Positions 17,884-26,786 are shown, counted from the stretch's first letter. The stretch is 64,000 nucleotides of DNA from Salinicoccus carnicancri Crm (GCF_000330705.1 NZ_ANAM01000008.1:434001-498000); one strand, 5' to 3'. The notes: a model not told the origin generated them from the sequence alone. Translations and numbers: made by a program.

Positions 17884-18657
17884 TCATCTGAACACCAGGC
17901 CGCCATCGGTGACAATAGCCTGCCCGGTTATATAATCGGCATCATCAGAAGCCAGGAATGATACCAGATTCGCCACATCTTCCGGTTCCTGCGGCCTCCC
18001 GAGAAGGATATTCCCCGAGAATTCCCTGAAAGCATCACCGGGTTCCATATGATCATAGTATTTGACCATTTCCTCATCTATCCGATCCCACATGGCTGTA
18101 CCTGCCACACCCGGACAGTAGGCGTTGACCCTGATATCATATGGGGCAAGCTCCTTCGCTGAAGAATGGGTGAACGATTTTACGGCGTGCTTCGTTGCTG
18201 AATATGTCGAGAGCATCTCATATGATTCATGCCCCGCGATGCTGCAGGCATTGATGACTTTGCCTTTCGTCTTCTGTTTCCTGAACTGTTCCGCAGCCGC
18301 CTGGGTGCCAAACACCACACCGTTCACATTGATTGTGAACGCCGTGTTCAGCTGCTCTTCATCCACATCGAGAAACGGTGTGACAACATCTATACCCGCA
18401 TTGTTGACGAAGACATCAAGCCTGTCGAATGCCTCCACCGCCCGCTGCACAAGCAGAAACTGATGTTCCTTTTTGGAGACATCTCCCTGAACACCTATCA
18501 CATCATGCCCTCTCCCCTTCATCTCTTCCACTGTGGAATTGACCGCTTCTGCATTGATATCATTGACAACAACTTTGAAACCATCTTTTGCCAGACGTTC
18601 TGCAATACCCTTTCCAAGGCCGCCACCCGAACCGGTTACAACAGCAACTTTAGACAT
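17884..18657 (-). CDS. Short-chain dehydrogenase, acetoin/diacetyl reductase-like
   Basis: A 257-residue classical SDR. The cofactor motif TGSGGGLG is at residues 8-15, NNAG at 85-88, and the catalytic residues are Ser139, Tyr152 and Lys156 (YSATK). The extended similarity I recall is to staphylococcal diacetyl reductase (acetoin-forming): [58 protein letters not shown]. It would use NAD(H) to interconvert diacetyl, acetoin and butanediol, but the substrate is inferred from family only. It is monocistronic, with a shared terminator downstream. Confidence 0.8.
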   Translation of the reverse strand: MSKVAVVTGSGGGLGKGIAERLAKDGFKVVVNDINAEAVNSTVEEMKGRGHDVIGVQGDVSKKEHQFLLVQRAVEAFDRLDVFVNNAGIDVVTPFLDVDEEQLNTAFTINVNGVVFGTQAAAEQFRKQKTKGKVINACSIAGHESYEMLSTYSATKHAVKSFTHSSAKELAPYDIRVNAYCPGVAGTAMWDRIDEEMVKYYDHMEPGDAFREFSGNILLGRPQEPEDVANLVSFLASDDADYITGQAIVTDGGLVFR

Positions 18658-18752
18658 AATGACCCCCTCCGTTTTTTATCTTTCTATTCAATTATAGTCA
18701 ATAAAGATCATTGCTTCAATGATATATCAGAAAATTCCGTCAAAATAAGTAT

Positions 18753-18781
18753 TTGACATTTCCATGAATACCCTGTAAATT
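18753..18781 (+). promoter_or_regulatory. Promoter of tRNA-Val
   Basis: TTGACA (18753-18758), a 17-base spacer and TAAATT (18776-18781), with the mature tRNA beginning 22 bases later. Confidence 0.75.
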
Positions 18782-18803
18782 GGTATCTAGCGATTTACAT
18801 AAT

Positions 18804-18875
18804 GACTCCGTAGCTCAGCGGGAGAGCGCTTGCTTGACATGCAAGAGGTCGGTGGTTCGAAACCACTCGGAGTCA
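18804..18875 (+). tRNA. tRNA-Val (anticodon GAC)
   Basis: The acceptor stem GACTCCG pairs with CGGAGTC, discriminator A. D arm GCTC/GAGC, anticodon stem CTTGC/GCAAG with loop TTGACAT placing GAC at 18836-18838. The T arm contains GGTTCGAAACC. The terminal CCA is not encoded. It is a single-gene transcript with its own promoter and terminator. Confidence 0.95.
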
Positions 18876-18889
18876 CTAAACACTAAAGA

Positions 18890-18918
18890 AGCATCCGGAA
18901 AATTTCCGGATGCTTTTC
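18890..18918 (+). terminator. Terminator after tRNA-Val
   Basis: AGCATCCGGAAA-ATTTCCGGATGCTTTTCTT hairpin 15 bases after the tRNA. It may also serve the convergent YitT gene. Confidence 0.88.
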
Positions 18919-18947
18919 TTGTTGAATCAGATATTTAAAATTATAAA

Positions 18948-19841
18948 TCAGACGAACGAATTACCGAGCACGCTGTTTACATCGTTGACAACGACAAAGG
19001 CATTCTCATCATATTTTTTGATCAGCCTTTTAAGCCTGACCAGCTTGGATTTGTTGATGACGACGTAGAGGATATCCTTCTCCGTCCTTGTATAGAAACC
19101 TTTGCCGTTAAGCATTGTCACACCCCGGCCGATTTCACTGTTGATCAGTGTCCCGAGTGCCTCGGGATTTTCAGAAACAATCGTCACAGCTTTCTTCGGA
19201 TTCATACCTTCAATGATGAAATCCATGACTTTTACCGCAATATACATTGCAGTGACAGTGAGGAGTACTTTTTCAACTGTAAGGACCGTCAGACTGAGAA
19301 GGATAACGATGAGGTCTGCCACCAAAATGGCAGTTGCTATTTTTACATCCAGGAATTTATGGGCAATTCGTCCGATTATTGCCGAACCGGCCGTCGTTGC
19401 GCCGATACGGATGACAAGCCCATTGCCGAGCCCGATGAACAGGCCGCCGAATATGACGTTGAGCATTATTTCATCCGACTGGATCGTCCATGTTTCAGTC
19501 AAGCCCAGAAACATGGACATCATGATCACTGCAAATATCGTGTAATACATCGCACGTCTCGATAGGTACCGGAAACCCACAATGAGCAGGAGACCATTGA
19601 GTATCAGTGTGGATACCGCCGGTGATATATCAAACGCGTACAGAAGGATAATTGCCAGCCCCGTGACGCCGCCTTCACCCAGATTGCCTGCAATCATAAA
19701 AGTATTGATACCTATGGAAAAAAGGAATGAACCCAATATCACGACAGCTATATTTATCAATGTCTGTACCGTGATCCTCGGTGTCATGTAGATCCTCATC
19801 TTTTCAAAATTGATTCTTCTGCGTTTTCTTCTATTCTTCAC
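18948..19841 (-). CDS. YitT family membrane protein (DUF161 plus DUF2179)
   Basis: A 297-residue protein with five or six hydrophobic segments (about residues 22-205), including the conserved GNLGEGGVTGLAIILLY. A soluble DUF2179 domain (about 210-295; KKAVTIVSENPEALGTLI; GRGVTMLNGKGFYT) follows. The basic N-terminus MKNRRKRRRINFEK is cytosolic. AGGAGGG lies upstream of the start. Function of the family is unknown; the soluble domain resembles a ligand-binding module. It appears to be a single-gene unit convergent with the tRNA gene. Confidence 0.88.
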   Translation of the reverse strand: MKNRRKRRRINFEKMRIYMTPRITVQTLINIAVVILGSFLFSIGINTFMIAGNLGEGGVTGLAIILLYAFDISPAVSTLILNGLLLIVGFRYLSRRAMYYTIFAVIMMSMFLGLTETWTIQSDEIMLNVIFGGLFIGLGNGLVIRIGATTAGSAIIGRIAHKFLDVKIATAILVADLIVILLSLTVLTVEKVLLTVTAMYIAVKVMDFIIEGMNPKKAVTIVSENPEALGTLINSEIGRGVTMLNGKGFYTRTEKDILYVVINKSKLVRLKRLIKKYDENAFVVVNDVNSVLGNSFV

Positions 19842-19976
19842 AATTACCCTCCTTTAAATCGCTTGAGTACCGCCGATTCATGATAAAGGAGAATGCATGT
19901 AAATTTCAACTCTTTTTTTGTATTCCTAATTCTTCATATTTTCAATAATATATATGAAGTACAGGGGTTTCTCCTA

Positions 19977-20345
19977 TCATCTCCAAAATCTGTCATGGTC
20001 TTTTTTATCTTCAATATTAAAGTCGATCAGCTTTCTGAGCAGGTCGTAATTCACCGGTTCACTCCATGTCATCCTGATGACATTATCAGTATAACTGTGG
20101 CCGACTTCTATGATTTCCGGTTCAAAATGTTTGATTGCCACAGTTTCCGGCGCAACAGATACATGCTTTTGGGCTATGCTGAAAGCGAGTATGAAGGTGC
20201 CGTGATCCGTGAACATCGGCTGATTCCATTTAACCGTCTTTCCCAAATCCGGATATTCATCTGAAATCCACTGCAGCACTTCCTCAATTTTAAAACGCTC
20301 TTGCCGATTATCCAACTTGTCCAGAAATTCTTTGAATTCTTCCAT
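19977..20345 (-). CDS. DUF1801 / iron chaperone-like protein
   Basis: A 122-residue soluble protein of the DUF1801 fold. The characteristic region is KIEEVLQWISDEYPDLGKTV with KWNQPMFTDHGTFILAFSIA, followed by VAPETVAIKHF. Family members have been linked to frataxin-like iron handling, but the role here is not established. GGAGGAAAG precedes the ATG. The neighbouring hypothetical gene ends 21 bp upstream on the same strand, so they are probably co-transcribed. Confidence 0.75.
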   Translation of the reverse strand: MEEFKEFLDKLDNRQERFKIEEVLQWISDEYPDLGKTVKWNQPMFTDHGTFILAFSIAQKHVSVAPETVAIKHFEPEIIEVGHSYTDNVIRMTWSEPVNYDLLRKLIDFNIEDKKDHDRFWR

Positions 20346-20366
20346 CTTCTTTCCTCCCAGTTACTC

Positions 20367-20894
20367 TTATGACAGCAGTTCTTCTATGTGCCATGACTCT
20401 CTTTTATACAATTTAAACATGAAGAACATCAGTATTATCACTGCAAAAATCACGCTGTCCTCTTCTATTTCATCATCCATTTTTATGGTAACTTTTTCAG
20501 GTGAATATTCAGTGATTACAGCTGCTTTTCTGCGGTCGATGAAAACATCCATGTCGCCTTCTTCGTCCTCTTTTATATACATATGGCGTTCCCCTATATG
20601 CCCCTTCACCCTGAATCGCAGCAGGTTTTTTCCCGCCTTTTCCTTGAGGAACATTGCCGTTTCTCCGGCAGCAATAATATAGTTGGCGATATTCAAATCC
20701 CTGAATTTGCGCTGTTTCAACCCGACAATCACTTTGGAGCCTTCTTTGGAAGTAAAAGAATACGTATGTTTTTCTTCACATTTCCTCAGTACATCTTTCT
20801 CAATGAACCCGGCTGACCCGCCCTTAGCATCGATTATCTGAACAAGCCTGTGATCGTCCGCTTCAATAGTGGCCTGGAACTGGTATTCTTTCAT
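20367..20894 (-). CDS. Conserved hypothetical protein, possible Tubby/LURP-one-like fold
   Basis: I do not recognise this 175-residue protein with certainty. It is rich in short alternating strands (KVIVGLKQRKFRD; KNLLRFRVKGHIGERHMYI; DMDVFIDRRKAAVITEY) and has a late hydrophobic helix, SVIFAVIILMFFMFKLYKR. That pattern resembles Tubby C-terminal-like proteins (YxjI type), which have a 12-stranded barrel around one hydrophobic helix. GAGGCAG precedes the ATG. It lies upstream of the DUF1801 gene with a 21-bp gap, so both may share a transcript. Function unknown. Confidence 0.7.
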   Translation of the reverse strand: MKEYQFQATIEADDHRLVQIIDAKGGSAGFIEKDVLRKCEEKHTYSFTSKEGSKVIVGLKQRKFRDLNIANYIIAAGETAMFLKEKAGKNLLRFRVKGHIGERHMYIKEDEEGDMDVFIDRRKAAVITEYSPEKVTIKMDDEIEEDSVIFAVIILMFFMFKLYKRESWHIEELLS

Positions 20895-20981
20895 GGCTGC
20901 CTCCTCAAACCTTTAACCGGTTATTCATCAGTTGCTTCAATTATAAACATATTGTCCCCGGCTTCAAAGCCCAATCACCGA

Positions 20982-21016
20982 CAAAAAAGAAGTCCGGCCG
21001 AAAATACGGCCGGACA
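20982..21016 (-). terminator. Terminator after the aldo/keto reductase
   Basis: Minus-strand GTCCGGCCG-TATTTT-CGGCCGGAC followed by TTCTTTTTTG, 12 bases past the stop. Confidence 0.9.
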
Positions 21017-21027
21017 TGGGAGCTATG

Positions 21028-21879
21028 TCATACAAACTCTTCGTACTCATTTGGGTGCTGACCTTCCACTCTTCCCTCTTCTCCTTTATCAAGAGAATCA
21101 ATCTCTTTTACATCTTCGTTGCTCAATTCAAAGTCGAAAACGTCAAGGTTCTCTCTCTGGTGAACCGGCGATGAAGACTTCGGAATGACGAGTACATCAT
21201 TCTGTACATTCCAGCGTACAATGATCTGCGCGGGCGACTTACCATACTTTTGTGCAATTCCCCTGATTGTTTCATTTTCCAGAACATCATTGATTTCCCG
21301 GCCGAAGGGACTCCATGCCTCCGGAACGATTCCAAGACGCTTGTTATCTTCAACAAGTTCATTATTGTTGAAATAAGGATGCCTTTCAATCTGGTTTGTG
21401 GCCGGCGTCACACCTGTCTCATCAATGAGTTTCTCCAGATGTTCCGTCAGGAAATTGGATACACCGATCGTTTTTATGAGACCGAATTTCCGGGCATCTA
21501 TCAGAGCCTGCCACGCTTCCACGTATTTTCCCTGCTTCGGCAGCGGCCAGTGAATCAGATACTTGTCGAAGTAGTCGATGCCGATACGGTATAGGGATTC
21601 CTGAATCATCTGGATTGCCTGATCGTAATCATGTGCCGCACCCGGCAGTTTCGAATTGATGATCAGCTCTTCCCTCGGAACGGCCGTACGGCGGATTGCC
21701 TCTCCGACAGCCCCTTCATTATCATAATTGGTTGAAGTGTCAATGAGACGGTATCCATTCTTCTCTATCGCAGTCACAATACTGCCGACGCCCCGCGCTC
21801 CTTTCAGGCCGACGGTGCCAAGACCGATCGCAGGGGTATCCGTGCCGTCATTAAGTCCATACATTTTATCCACTGTCAT
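21028..21879 (-). CDS. Aldo/keto reductase
   Basis: A 283-residue NADPH-dependent TIM-barrel oxidoreductase. The catalytic tetrad is visible: Asp47 (LIDTSTNYDNE), Tyr52, Lys77 (NSKLPG) and His110 (LIHWPLP). The C-terminal cofactor-binding IPKSSSPVHQRENLDVFDFE matches the AKR5-type family that includes YvgN/YtbE. The start is placed at 21879 (MTVDKMYGLNDG), where AAAGGA precedes the ATG; upstream in-frame codons show no ribosome-binding site. The substrate is not predictable; related enzymes reduce methylglyoxal and 2,5-diketogluconate. It has its own terminator. Confidence 0.87.
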   Translation of the reverse strand: MTVDKMYGLNDGTDTPAIGLGTVGLKGARGVGSIVTAIEKNGYRLIDTSTNYDNEGAVGEAIRRTAVPREELIINSKLPGAAHDYDQAIQMIQESLYRIGIDYFDKYLIHWPLPKQGKYVEAWQALIDARKFGLIKTIGVSNFLTEHLEKLIDETGVTPATNQIERHPYFNNNELVEDNKRLGIVPEAWSPFGREINDVLENETIRGIAQKYGKSPAQIIVRWNVQNDVLVIPKSSSPVHQRENLDVFDFELSNEDVKEIDSLDKGEEGRVEGQHPNEYEEFV

Positions 21880-21971
21880 CAAGCTTCCTTTCCTATAAAA
21901 TGATGCGTTTATCCCAAACAATACACTATTCCCGATCACTCCTGCCTTCAATCACAGACAACTCTGCCCGT

Positions 21972-22000
21972 AAAAAAAGAACCGGCCGAAGCCGATTCTC
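21972..22000 (-). terminator. Terminator after rlmD-type gene
   Basis: Minus-strand GAATCGGC-TTCG-GCCGGTTC followed by TTTTTTTA, about 13 bases beyond the stop. Confidence 0.88.
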
Positions 22001-22012
22001 AGATCCAGAAGG

Positions 22013-23407
22013 TCATTTATCAATTTTTCTGAGCAGAGATACAACCTCGACATGTACAGTATGCGGGAACAGATCCACCGGCTGCACCTGTACGAGTTCG
22101 TATCCGAACTCCCTGAGCCATGTGATGTCATCTGCAAAGGATTCCGGATTGCAGGATACATAAACCACCCTGTCCGTCCGGAGTCTTCCGATTCTTCTCA
22201 TCACTTTGCCGCCGGCACCGGAACGTGGCGGGTCAAGCATGAGCAGATCTGGTTTCCCCCACGTTTCAAGTACTTCGTCCATGCCCCGCCTCGCATCTTT
22301 GGCCAGGAAGAACGTATTGTCTATGCCATTGTCGGCAGCATTCCGTTTTGCAGATTCGATGGATGTCTCCACGATTTCAATGCCGGCAAGCTCTTTGACC
22401 CTCGAAGCAAACGGGAGGGAAAAGGTTCCGACTCCGCAGAACAGATCGATCATGCGTTCACTTTTTTCAGCGTCTGCCATCTCAATCGCCAGATCCACAA
22501 GTTTCTCTGCCTGTACCGGATTTGTCTGGAAAAATGTATCGAACCAGATCCGGTATTTATAACCGTACATCTCATCATTGATGTAATCCCGGCCGAAGAG
22601 TGTATGGGTTTTCTCAGACTGGGCTACATCCGCCCATTCCCTGTTTTCCATCCACATCAGGCTTTTGACGTTGTCGAACTTCTCCGTAATCCTTCGGATC
22701 AGATTATCCACCGCCTCTTCAAGCGCGCCATACGGTGATTCAGTTGCAAAGACAGCCAGCATGAGTTCATCCGTCTTCTGTGACTGTCTGACCATCAGAT
22801 TGCGCAGAAGTCCAGAATGTTCATCTTTATCATAACCGCTCAAATTGAATTCTTTTCTCCATTCTGAAACTTCGAGCATCACTTCGACCATTTCGTTTCC
22901 TGCAATCAGGCATGTATCCAGATCAATCACTTTCCGGAAATTACCGAGTTCATGCATGCCGAGAGAACCGTCATGGCCGAAAGTGAACTCCATCTTGTTA
23001 CGGTATTCCCACGGGCTTGTTGCACCGATCGCGTCTTTGACGACCCCGGTATCGAAACCATGCCGGCTGAGGAAGCGTTTGACCTCCCCTGTCTTATACT
23101 GCAGCTGGCTGCCATAGGACCAATGCTGCCAGACACATCCGCCGCACAGCTCAAAATGCGGACAGGCCGGCTCGATTCTCGCGGGGCTGGCCTTTATAAT
23201 TTCATCAGGGAGAACGCGTGCTTTCTTGCGGTCTGGATTCGGCACTGTCACCTTCACTTCTTCACCGACCAGTGTCTGGGGCACGTTCAATTTAAGCTTC
23301 CGGGGATTGTCCCCTCCAGTATCCCGCCAGACTGCGCCCATGCCGGATCCTTTTTTATCCAGTTTCTCTATCGTCACAGTATGAGTTTCAAAACCCTGTT
23401 TCGCCAC
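22013..23407 (-). CDS. 23S rRNA (uracil-5-)-methyltransferase, RlmD/RumA family (copy 1)
   Basis: A 464-residue SAM-dependent RNA m5U methyltransferase. It has an N-terminal TRAM-like domain (about 1-70), a 4Fe-4S motif CPHFELCGGC (about residues 82-91), and a Rossmann methyltransferase domain with MIDLFCGVGTFSLPFA. The catalytic motif is VSCNPESFADD, with DPPRSGAG in the substrate loop. Length agrees with RlmD (about 430-460). GGAG precedes the ATG. A second family member lies at 34612-35967, so the genome carries at least two; the target uridine of each cannot be assigned from sequence. Confidence 0.9.
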   Translation of the reverse strand: MAKQGFETHTVTIEKLDKKGSGMGAVWRDTGGDNPRKLKLNVPQTLVGEEVKVTVPNPDRKKARVLPDEIIKASPARIEPACPHFELCGGCVWQHWSYGSQLQYKTGEVKRFLSRHGFDTGVVKDAIGATSPWEYRNKMEFTFGHDGSLGMHELGNFRKVIDLDTCLIAGNEMVEVMLEVSEWRKEFNLSGYDKDEHSGLLRNLMVRQSQKTDELMLAVFATESPYGALEEAVDNLIRRITEKFDNVKSLMWMENREWADVAQSEKTHTLFGRDYINDEMYGYKYRIWFDTFFQTNPVQAEKLVDLAIEMADAEKSERMIDLFCGVGTFSLPFASRVKELAGIEIVETSIESAKRNAADNGIDNTFFLAKDARRGMDEVLETWGKPDLLMLDPPRSGAGGKVMRRIGRLRTDRVVYVSCNPESFADDITWLREFGYELVQVQPVDLFPHTVHVEVVSLLRKIDK

Positions 23408-23514
23408 ACTAGCAACTCCTTAATATCGATTGCTCAACTTTATGTTCAACTGCTCTATTCATTTTATAGAGTGCGGACTGGATTGGCAATACGTTTCCGC
23501 CTGTTTCGCCATCC

Positions 23515-23934
23515 TCAGATCCAGAATCTGATCAGCAGGCCGACGGCAAGGCCGAACACACCATGGCCGAACGTCCAGTAGAACCATGCGGAGGCATCAT
23601 TCCAGGCAGGAGGTGTCCGGGTGAGGGCGCTGAGGAAATAAAGCATTCCGCCGCCTGCTGCAAAAACCAGTATATACGGCCACAATGCCATCTCCCGCCC
23701 GACAGGGATGAGAAGATAAAAAAGTACGACAGCGCTTGCGATGCAGGTCGCATAATGGAACAGGATGCCGGTGATCCAGTAGTCACTCCATTTTTTGAGG
23801 AACGGCATATAATCCATATTGTAGAGCAGTATATCCGCCTTGCTCCCGGTAATAAGCCGGACCACTTTCATGAAGCCCGCAAGAAGGATGCCGGCAATGA
23901 TGCCTATAAGGATGAGTTTTATAAAGATGACCAT
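23515..23934 (-). CDS. YagU/DUF1440 family membrane protein
   Basis: A 139-residue protein with four hydrophobic segments (FIKLILIGIIAGILLAGFM; GILFHYATCIASAVVLFYLL; PYILVFAAGGGMLYFLSAL; GVFGLAVGLLIRFWI). The pattern and HYATCIASAVVLFY resemble the YagU family of E. coli inner-membrane proteins. Start at 23934 is set by GGAGG 6 bases upstream; a longer reading frame exists but runs through the divergent macrodomain gene. Function is unknown (YagU has been linked to acid resistance). Confidence 0.75.
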   Translation of the reverse strand: MVIFIKLILIGIIAGILLAGFMKVVRLITGSKADILLYNMDYMPFLKKWSDYWITGILFHYATCIASAVVLFYLLIPVGREMALWPYILVFAAGGGMLYFLSALTRTPPAWNDASAWFYWTFGHGVFGLAVGLLIRFWI

Positions 23935-24063
23935 CTTAAGCCTCCAAATTGAAGTATAGTTCGAATATACCCGCCGGCGGCCATATTTATCGTCAATCAA
24001 TCTGATTTTTGGATTATTTACTTTATAAATGACAAAATGGGAATAAGGGAGAGGTGATTTCAG

Positions 24064-24963
24064 TTGGGACAATTGAACCTTGATGAATATGCGGATAATA
24101 TAAATCTCTTTAAACCATTCGTGCCGAAAGAAAGTCAGCTCAGTCAGAAAGCCGGGCTTACAGATGATATTCTTTTCATCCTGAGGAATGAAAAAGCGGG
24201 CACGCAGGATATTGAAATACCTGAAGACTACAAAGCAAAAAGACGGCTGGTCAGAGCTTTGCTGAATATCAGACAGCCGTTGCCGCTGGACCGGGAAATG
24301 ATGACGAAGCTGGATACACTGCTTCAGATTGAACTGGAGGAGAAGGTCGTCATTGAAACAGAGCAGATTGAGACAATCAGGGAACGATATCCTGATTCCT
24401 CTATATCCCAGGCCGATAAAATGGCGCTCTGGCAGGGGGATATTACCGCTATGCGTGCAGATGCAGTAGTCAATGCTGCAAACAAAGCGCTGCTCGGCTC
24501 CATGCAGCCGCTCAGTGACAATGTTGATAACGCCATCCATTCAGCTGCCGGCCCCATGCTCCGTGATGACTGTGCGGAAATCATCCATGTCCAAAAGAAT
24601 GAAGAGCAGACCGGTGATGCAAAGATTACAAGAGGCTACAACCTTCCCGCAGAATATGTCATCCACACCGTCGGTCCTGTCGTAGAACAAGGCGGCGGCC
24701 TTACAGAAACGCACGAGGAACTGCTCTCTTCGAGCTATATCTCCTGTCTTGAACTCGCCACGCAGATGGATGATATCAAGACAGTCGTGTTCCCTTCAAT
24801 CTCAACAGGCGAATTCGGTTTCCCCGCGCAGCAGGCTGCAGAAATTGCAGTTGGTACTGTAAATGAATGGCTCGAGAAAAACGACCATAATTTCAGTAAA
24901 ATCATATTCGATGTGTATGGAGATTTTGACAGGGACATATATTTGAATATACTGGAAAAATGA
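24064..24963 (+). CDS. Macrodomain protein of the protein-ADP-ribose hydrolase family, zinc ligands replaced
   Basis: A 299-residue cytoplasmic protein. The first ~115 residues are helical, as in the zinc-dependent macrodomain (Zn-Macro) group. The macrodomain runs about 120-299: LWQGDITAMRADAVVNAAN, IHSAAGPMLRDDC, YNLPAEYVIHTVGP, FPSISTGEFGFP. In Zn-Macro enzymes the segment after NAANxxLLG carries a Cys-His-Cys set in a C-F-x-P-x-H-x-C-I-D-N context. Here it reads GSMQPLSDNVDN, with Ser145, Ser151 and Asn153 where I would expect those ligands. The gene is not next to SirTM, GcvH-L or lipoate ligase genes, the usual partners. TTG start with GAGGTG upstream. ADP-ribose binding is likely; hydrolysis is uncertain. 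Confidence 0.82.
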   Translation: MGQLNLDEYADNINLFKPFVPKESQLSQKAGLTDDILFILRNEKAGTQDIEIPEDYKAKRRLVRALLNIRQPLPLDREMMTKLDTLLQIELEEKVVIETEQIETIRERYPDSSISQADKMALWQGDITAMRADAVVNAANKALLGSMQPLSDNVDNAIHSAAGPMLRDDCAEIIHVQKNEEQTGDAKITRGYNLPAEYVIHTVGPVVEQGGGLTETHEELLSSSYISCLELATQMDDIKTVVFPSISTGEFGFPAQQAAEIAVGTVNEWLEKNDHNFSKIIFDVYGDFDRDIYLNILEK

Positions 24964-24993
24964 TGAACCTCCGGGGCTCCCGGAGGTTCATCA
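24961..24993. terminator. Perfect 13-bp hairpin spanning two convergent stop codons
   Basis: TGATGAACCTCCG (24961-24973), 7-base loop, CGGAGGTTCATCA (24981-24993). The TGA that ends the macrodomain gene and the TCA (TGA on the minus strand) that ends the dioxygenase gene are the two tips of the stem. There is no T-run on either side, so termination would be weak or need another factor. Confidence 0.6.
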
Positions 24994-25935
24994 TGTCCAT
25001 TCTTCAATGGGTCTCAGTTTTGCTTCTATTTCCCCGCGCTCATGCTCCAAAAACGGCGGCAGATCGAGGTGGTTCCCCAGGTCTCTGGCAGACGAATCTG
25101 CAGTGAACCCCCGTGCTTTCGGGCCCACGATTTCAAACATGACCCCATTGTCTTCCCTGAAATACAGACTTTCGAAATAATACCTGTCCTTCACCCCGGT
25201 TGTCCTGTACCCTTTCTCCTTCAAAAGCCTGTCCCATACCTCAAGCGGTCTGTCTGCGGAATGGATCGCCAGGTGGTGGACACTGCCCTTTCCCGGACGT
25301 TCTTTATCAGCATGGGATTGTTTTATAAGTATTTCCCCAAATACTTCACCTTCCACAGCCTGCATGACTGCAGCCTCATCATTTTCTCCGGCCTTCTTAT
25401 ATCCAAACAGATTCTCAAGCAGACTGACGAGGGCGGATTTATCCTCCACAGTCATTTCAACTGTACCCATGCCAAGGATAGGGTGCTTCGCGTCAACATC
25501 ATTTCCTTCCCACGGGGACCATTCACCAGGGACGGCATCTCCCCTGTGGTTGATCAGGATGAGCTTCAGTCCCTCCCGGTCCTCGAAAACCAGTGAATCC
25601 CTGCCGGCATAATGGCCGATGCCCTCATTTTTCACTTCCATCCTGTCCAGCCTCTCCTGCCAGTACATAAGTGAATCGTAGGAGGGGACAAGCAGCCCGA
25701 CTCCGGAAATCGAGTTCGTTCCTTTGCGGGCAGCCCCGGTATTCGGTATTTCGAAGAATGTCAGGTCATTGCCGGCACTGCCTGTCCTGTCGCCGTAGAA
25801 TACGTGATACATGCCTGTATCCCCTTGGTTCACAGACACTTTCACCCGCCTCAATCCAAGCACTTCCGTATAGAAATGATTATTTTCTTTCAGATCTTTT
25901 GTAAACATGGATATGTGATGATGCCCTCTGATCAT
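24991..25935 (-). CDS. Ring-cleaving dioxygenase (vicinal oxygen chelate superfamily, MhqO/MhqA type)
   Basis: A 314-residue protein with two glyoxalase/bleomycin-like modules (about 1-135 and 150-275). MIRGHHHISMFTKDLKENNH and GSVHHLAIHSADRPLEVWDR supply the histidines and FEIVGPKA the glutamate expected of the metal site. Bacillus relatives are quinone/hydroquinone-inducible dioxygenases. The start at 25935 has AGGTGG 6 bases upstream. It follows the YlmA-like ABC gene by 23 bp and may share its transcript. The true aromatic substrate is unknown. Confidence 0.83.
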   Translation of the reverse strand: MIRGHHHISMFTKDLKENNHFYTEVLGLRRVKVSVNQGDTGMYHVFYGDRTGSAGNDLTFFEIPNTGAARKGTNSISGVGLLVPSYDSLMYWQERLDRMEVKNEGIGHYAGRDSLVFEDREGLKLILINHRGDAVPGEWSPWEGNDVDAKHPILGMGTVEMTVEDKSALVSLLENLFGYKKAGENDEAAVMQAVEGEVFGEILIKQSHADKERPGKGSVHHLAIHSADRPLEVWDRLLKEKGYRTTGVKDRYYFESLYFREDNGVMFEIVGPKARGFTADSSARDLGNHLDLPPFLEHERGEIEAKLRPIEEWT

Positions 25936-25958
25936 TGAACGCCACCTGTCCTTCTTTA

Positions 25959-26741
25959 TTATTTGGTGATGCTCATCCACGGCCGTCCGTTCTCCCAGTG
26001 CACCTTCACAGGAATCTTATATACTTTGGAGAGCAGCCTATCGGTAAGCACTTCCCTTTTCGGCCCACCGGCCGCAACTTCCCCATCGCGCACAAGGAGT
26101 ACATGGGTGACTGCATCTGTTATTTCCTCAATGTGATGCGTCACATACAGCAGATGGCTGGATTTCCCTGCGACGTGTTCAGCAATATCCAAAACATCCT
26201 CACGTGCCAGAACATCAAGCCCGGAACAGGGCTCATCAAGAATGAGCAGCTCAGGTTTTGCCATCAGTGCACGGCCGATCAAAACCCTTCGCTGCTCCCC
26301 CTGTGAAAGCAAATTGTAGGTTTTATCCTTCAAATACAGGAGCCTGAGCTCCTTCAATATCTTTTCCGCACGTTCCCAGTCTTCTGCGGTAATTTCACGG
26401 TACAGGCCAAATGAGGCATACTTACCGCTGATGATGATGTTCATCGCCGTTTCGCGATTCATAGTCTGGGCAAAGCGGCCGAGGGAGCTGCTGACGTAGC
26501 CTATCTTTTTGCGCAGTTCCGGGATGCTCGCCTTGCCAAATTCGGTATCCAGCACTTTGACCTTTCCTGCAGTCGGATAATTATAGCCGGTGACAATATT
26601 CAGGATCGAGGTCTTCCCGGAGCCGTTAAGGCCCAGGATTGCCCAGTGTTCACCCCTGTTCACCGTCCAGTTGATATCCTTCAGTATTTCAACGCCACTC
26701 CTTCGCCAATAAACATCCTTCATGGTGATGATCCTGTTCAT
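25959..26741 (-). CDS. ABC transporter ATP-binding protein (YlmA-like)
   Basis: A 260-residue ATPase subunit. Walker A GLNGSGKT is at residues 37-44, the Q-loop region is YVSSSLGRFAQ, the signature LSQGEQRRV, Walker B LLILDEP and H-loop YVTHHIEEI. No permease gene is adjacent, as with the orphan YlmA proteins of Bacillus. The ATG at 26741 follows GGGAG with normal spacing and is preferred over an upstream TTG. Partner and cargo unknown. Confidence 0.87.
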   Translation of the reverse strand: MNRIITMKDVYWRRSGVEILKDINWTVNRGEHWAILGLNGSGKTSILNIVTGYNYPTAGKVKVLDTEFGKASIPELRKKIGYVSSSLGRFAQTMNRETAMNIIISGKYASFGLYREITAEDWERAEKILKELRLLYLKDKTYNLLSQGEQRRVLIGRALMAKPELLILDEPCSGLDVLAREDVLDIAEHVAGKSSHLLYVTHHIEEITDAVTHVLLVRDGEVAAGGPKREVLTDRLLSKVYKIPVKVHWENGRPWMSITK

Positions 26742-26786
26742 ATCAAGCACTCCCAATCAGATTCACATCTTAAACTTCAATATACA

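Noticed and set aside
23935-24540. Long N-terminal extension of the YagU-like protein
   Set aside because: It runs antisense through the macrodomain gene and has no family similarity; a proper ribosome-binding site precedes the ATG at 23934.
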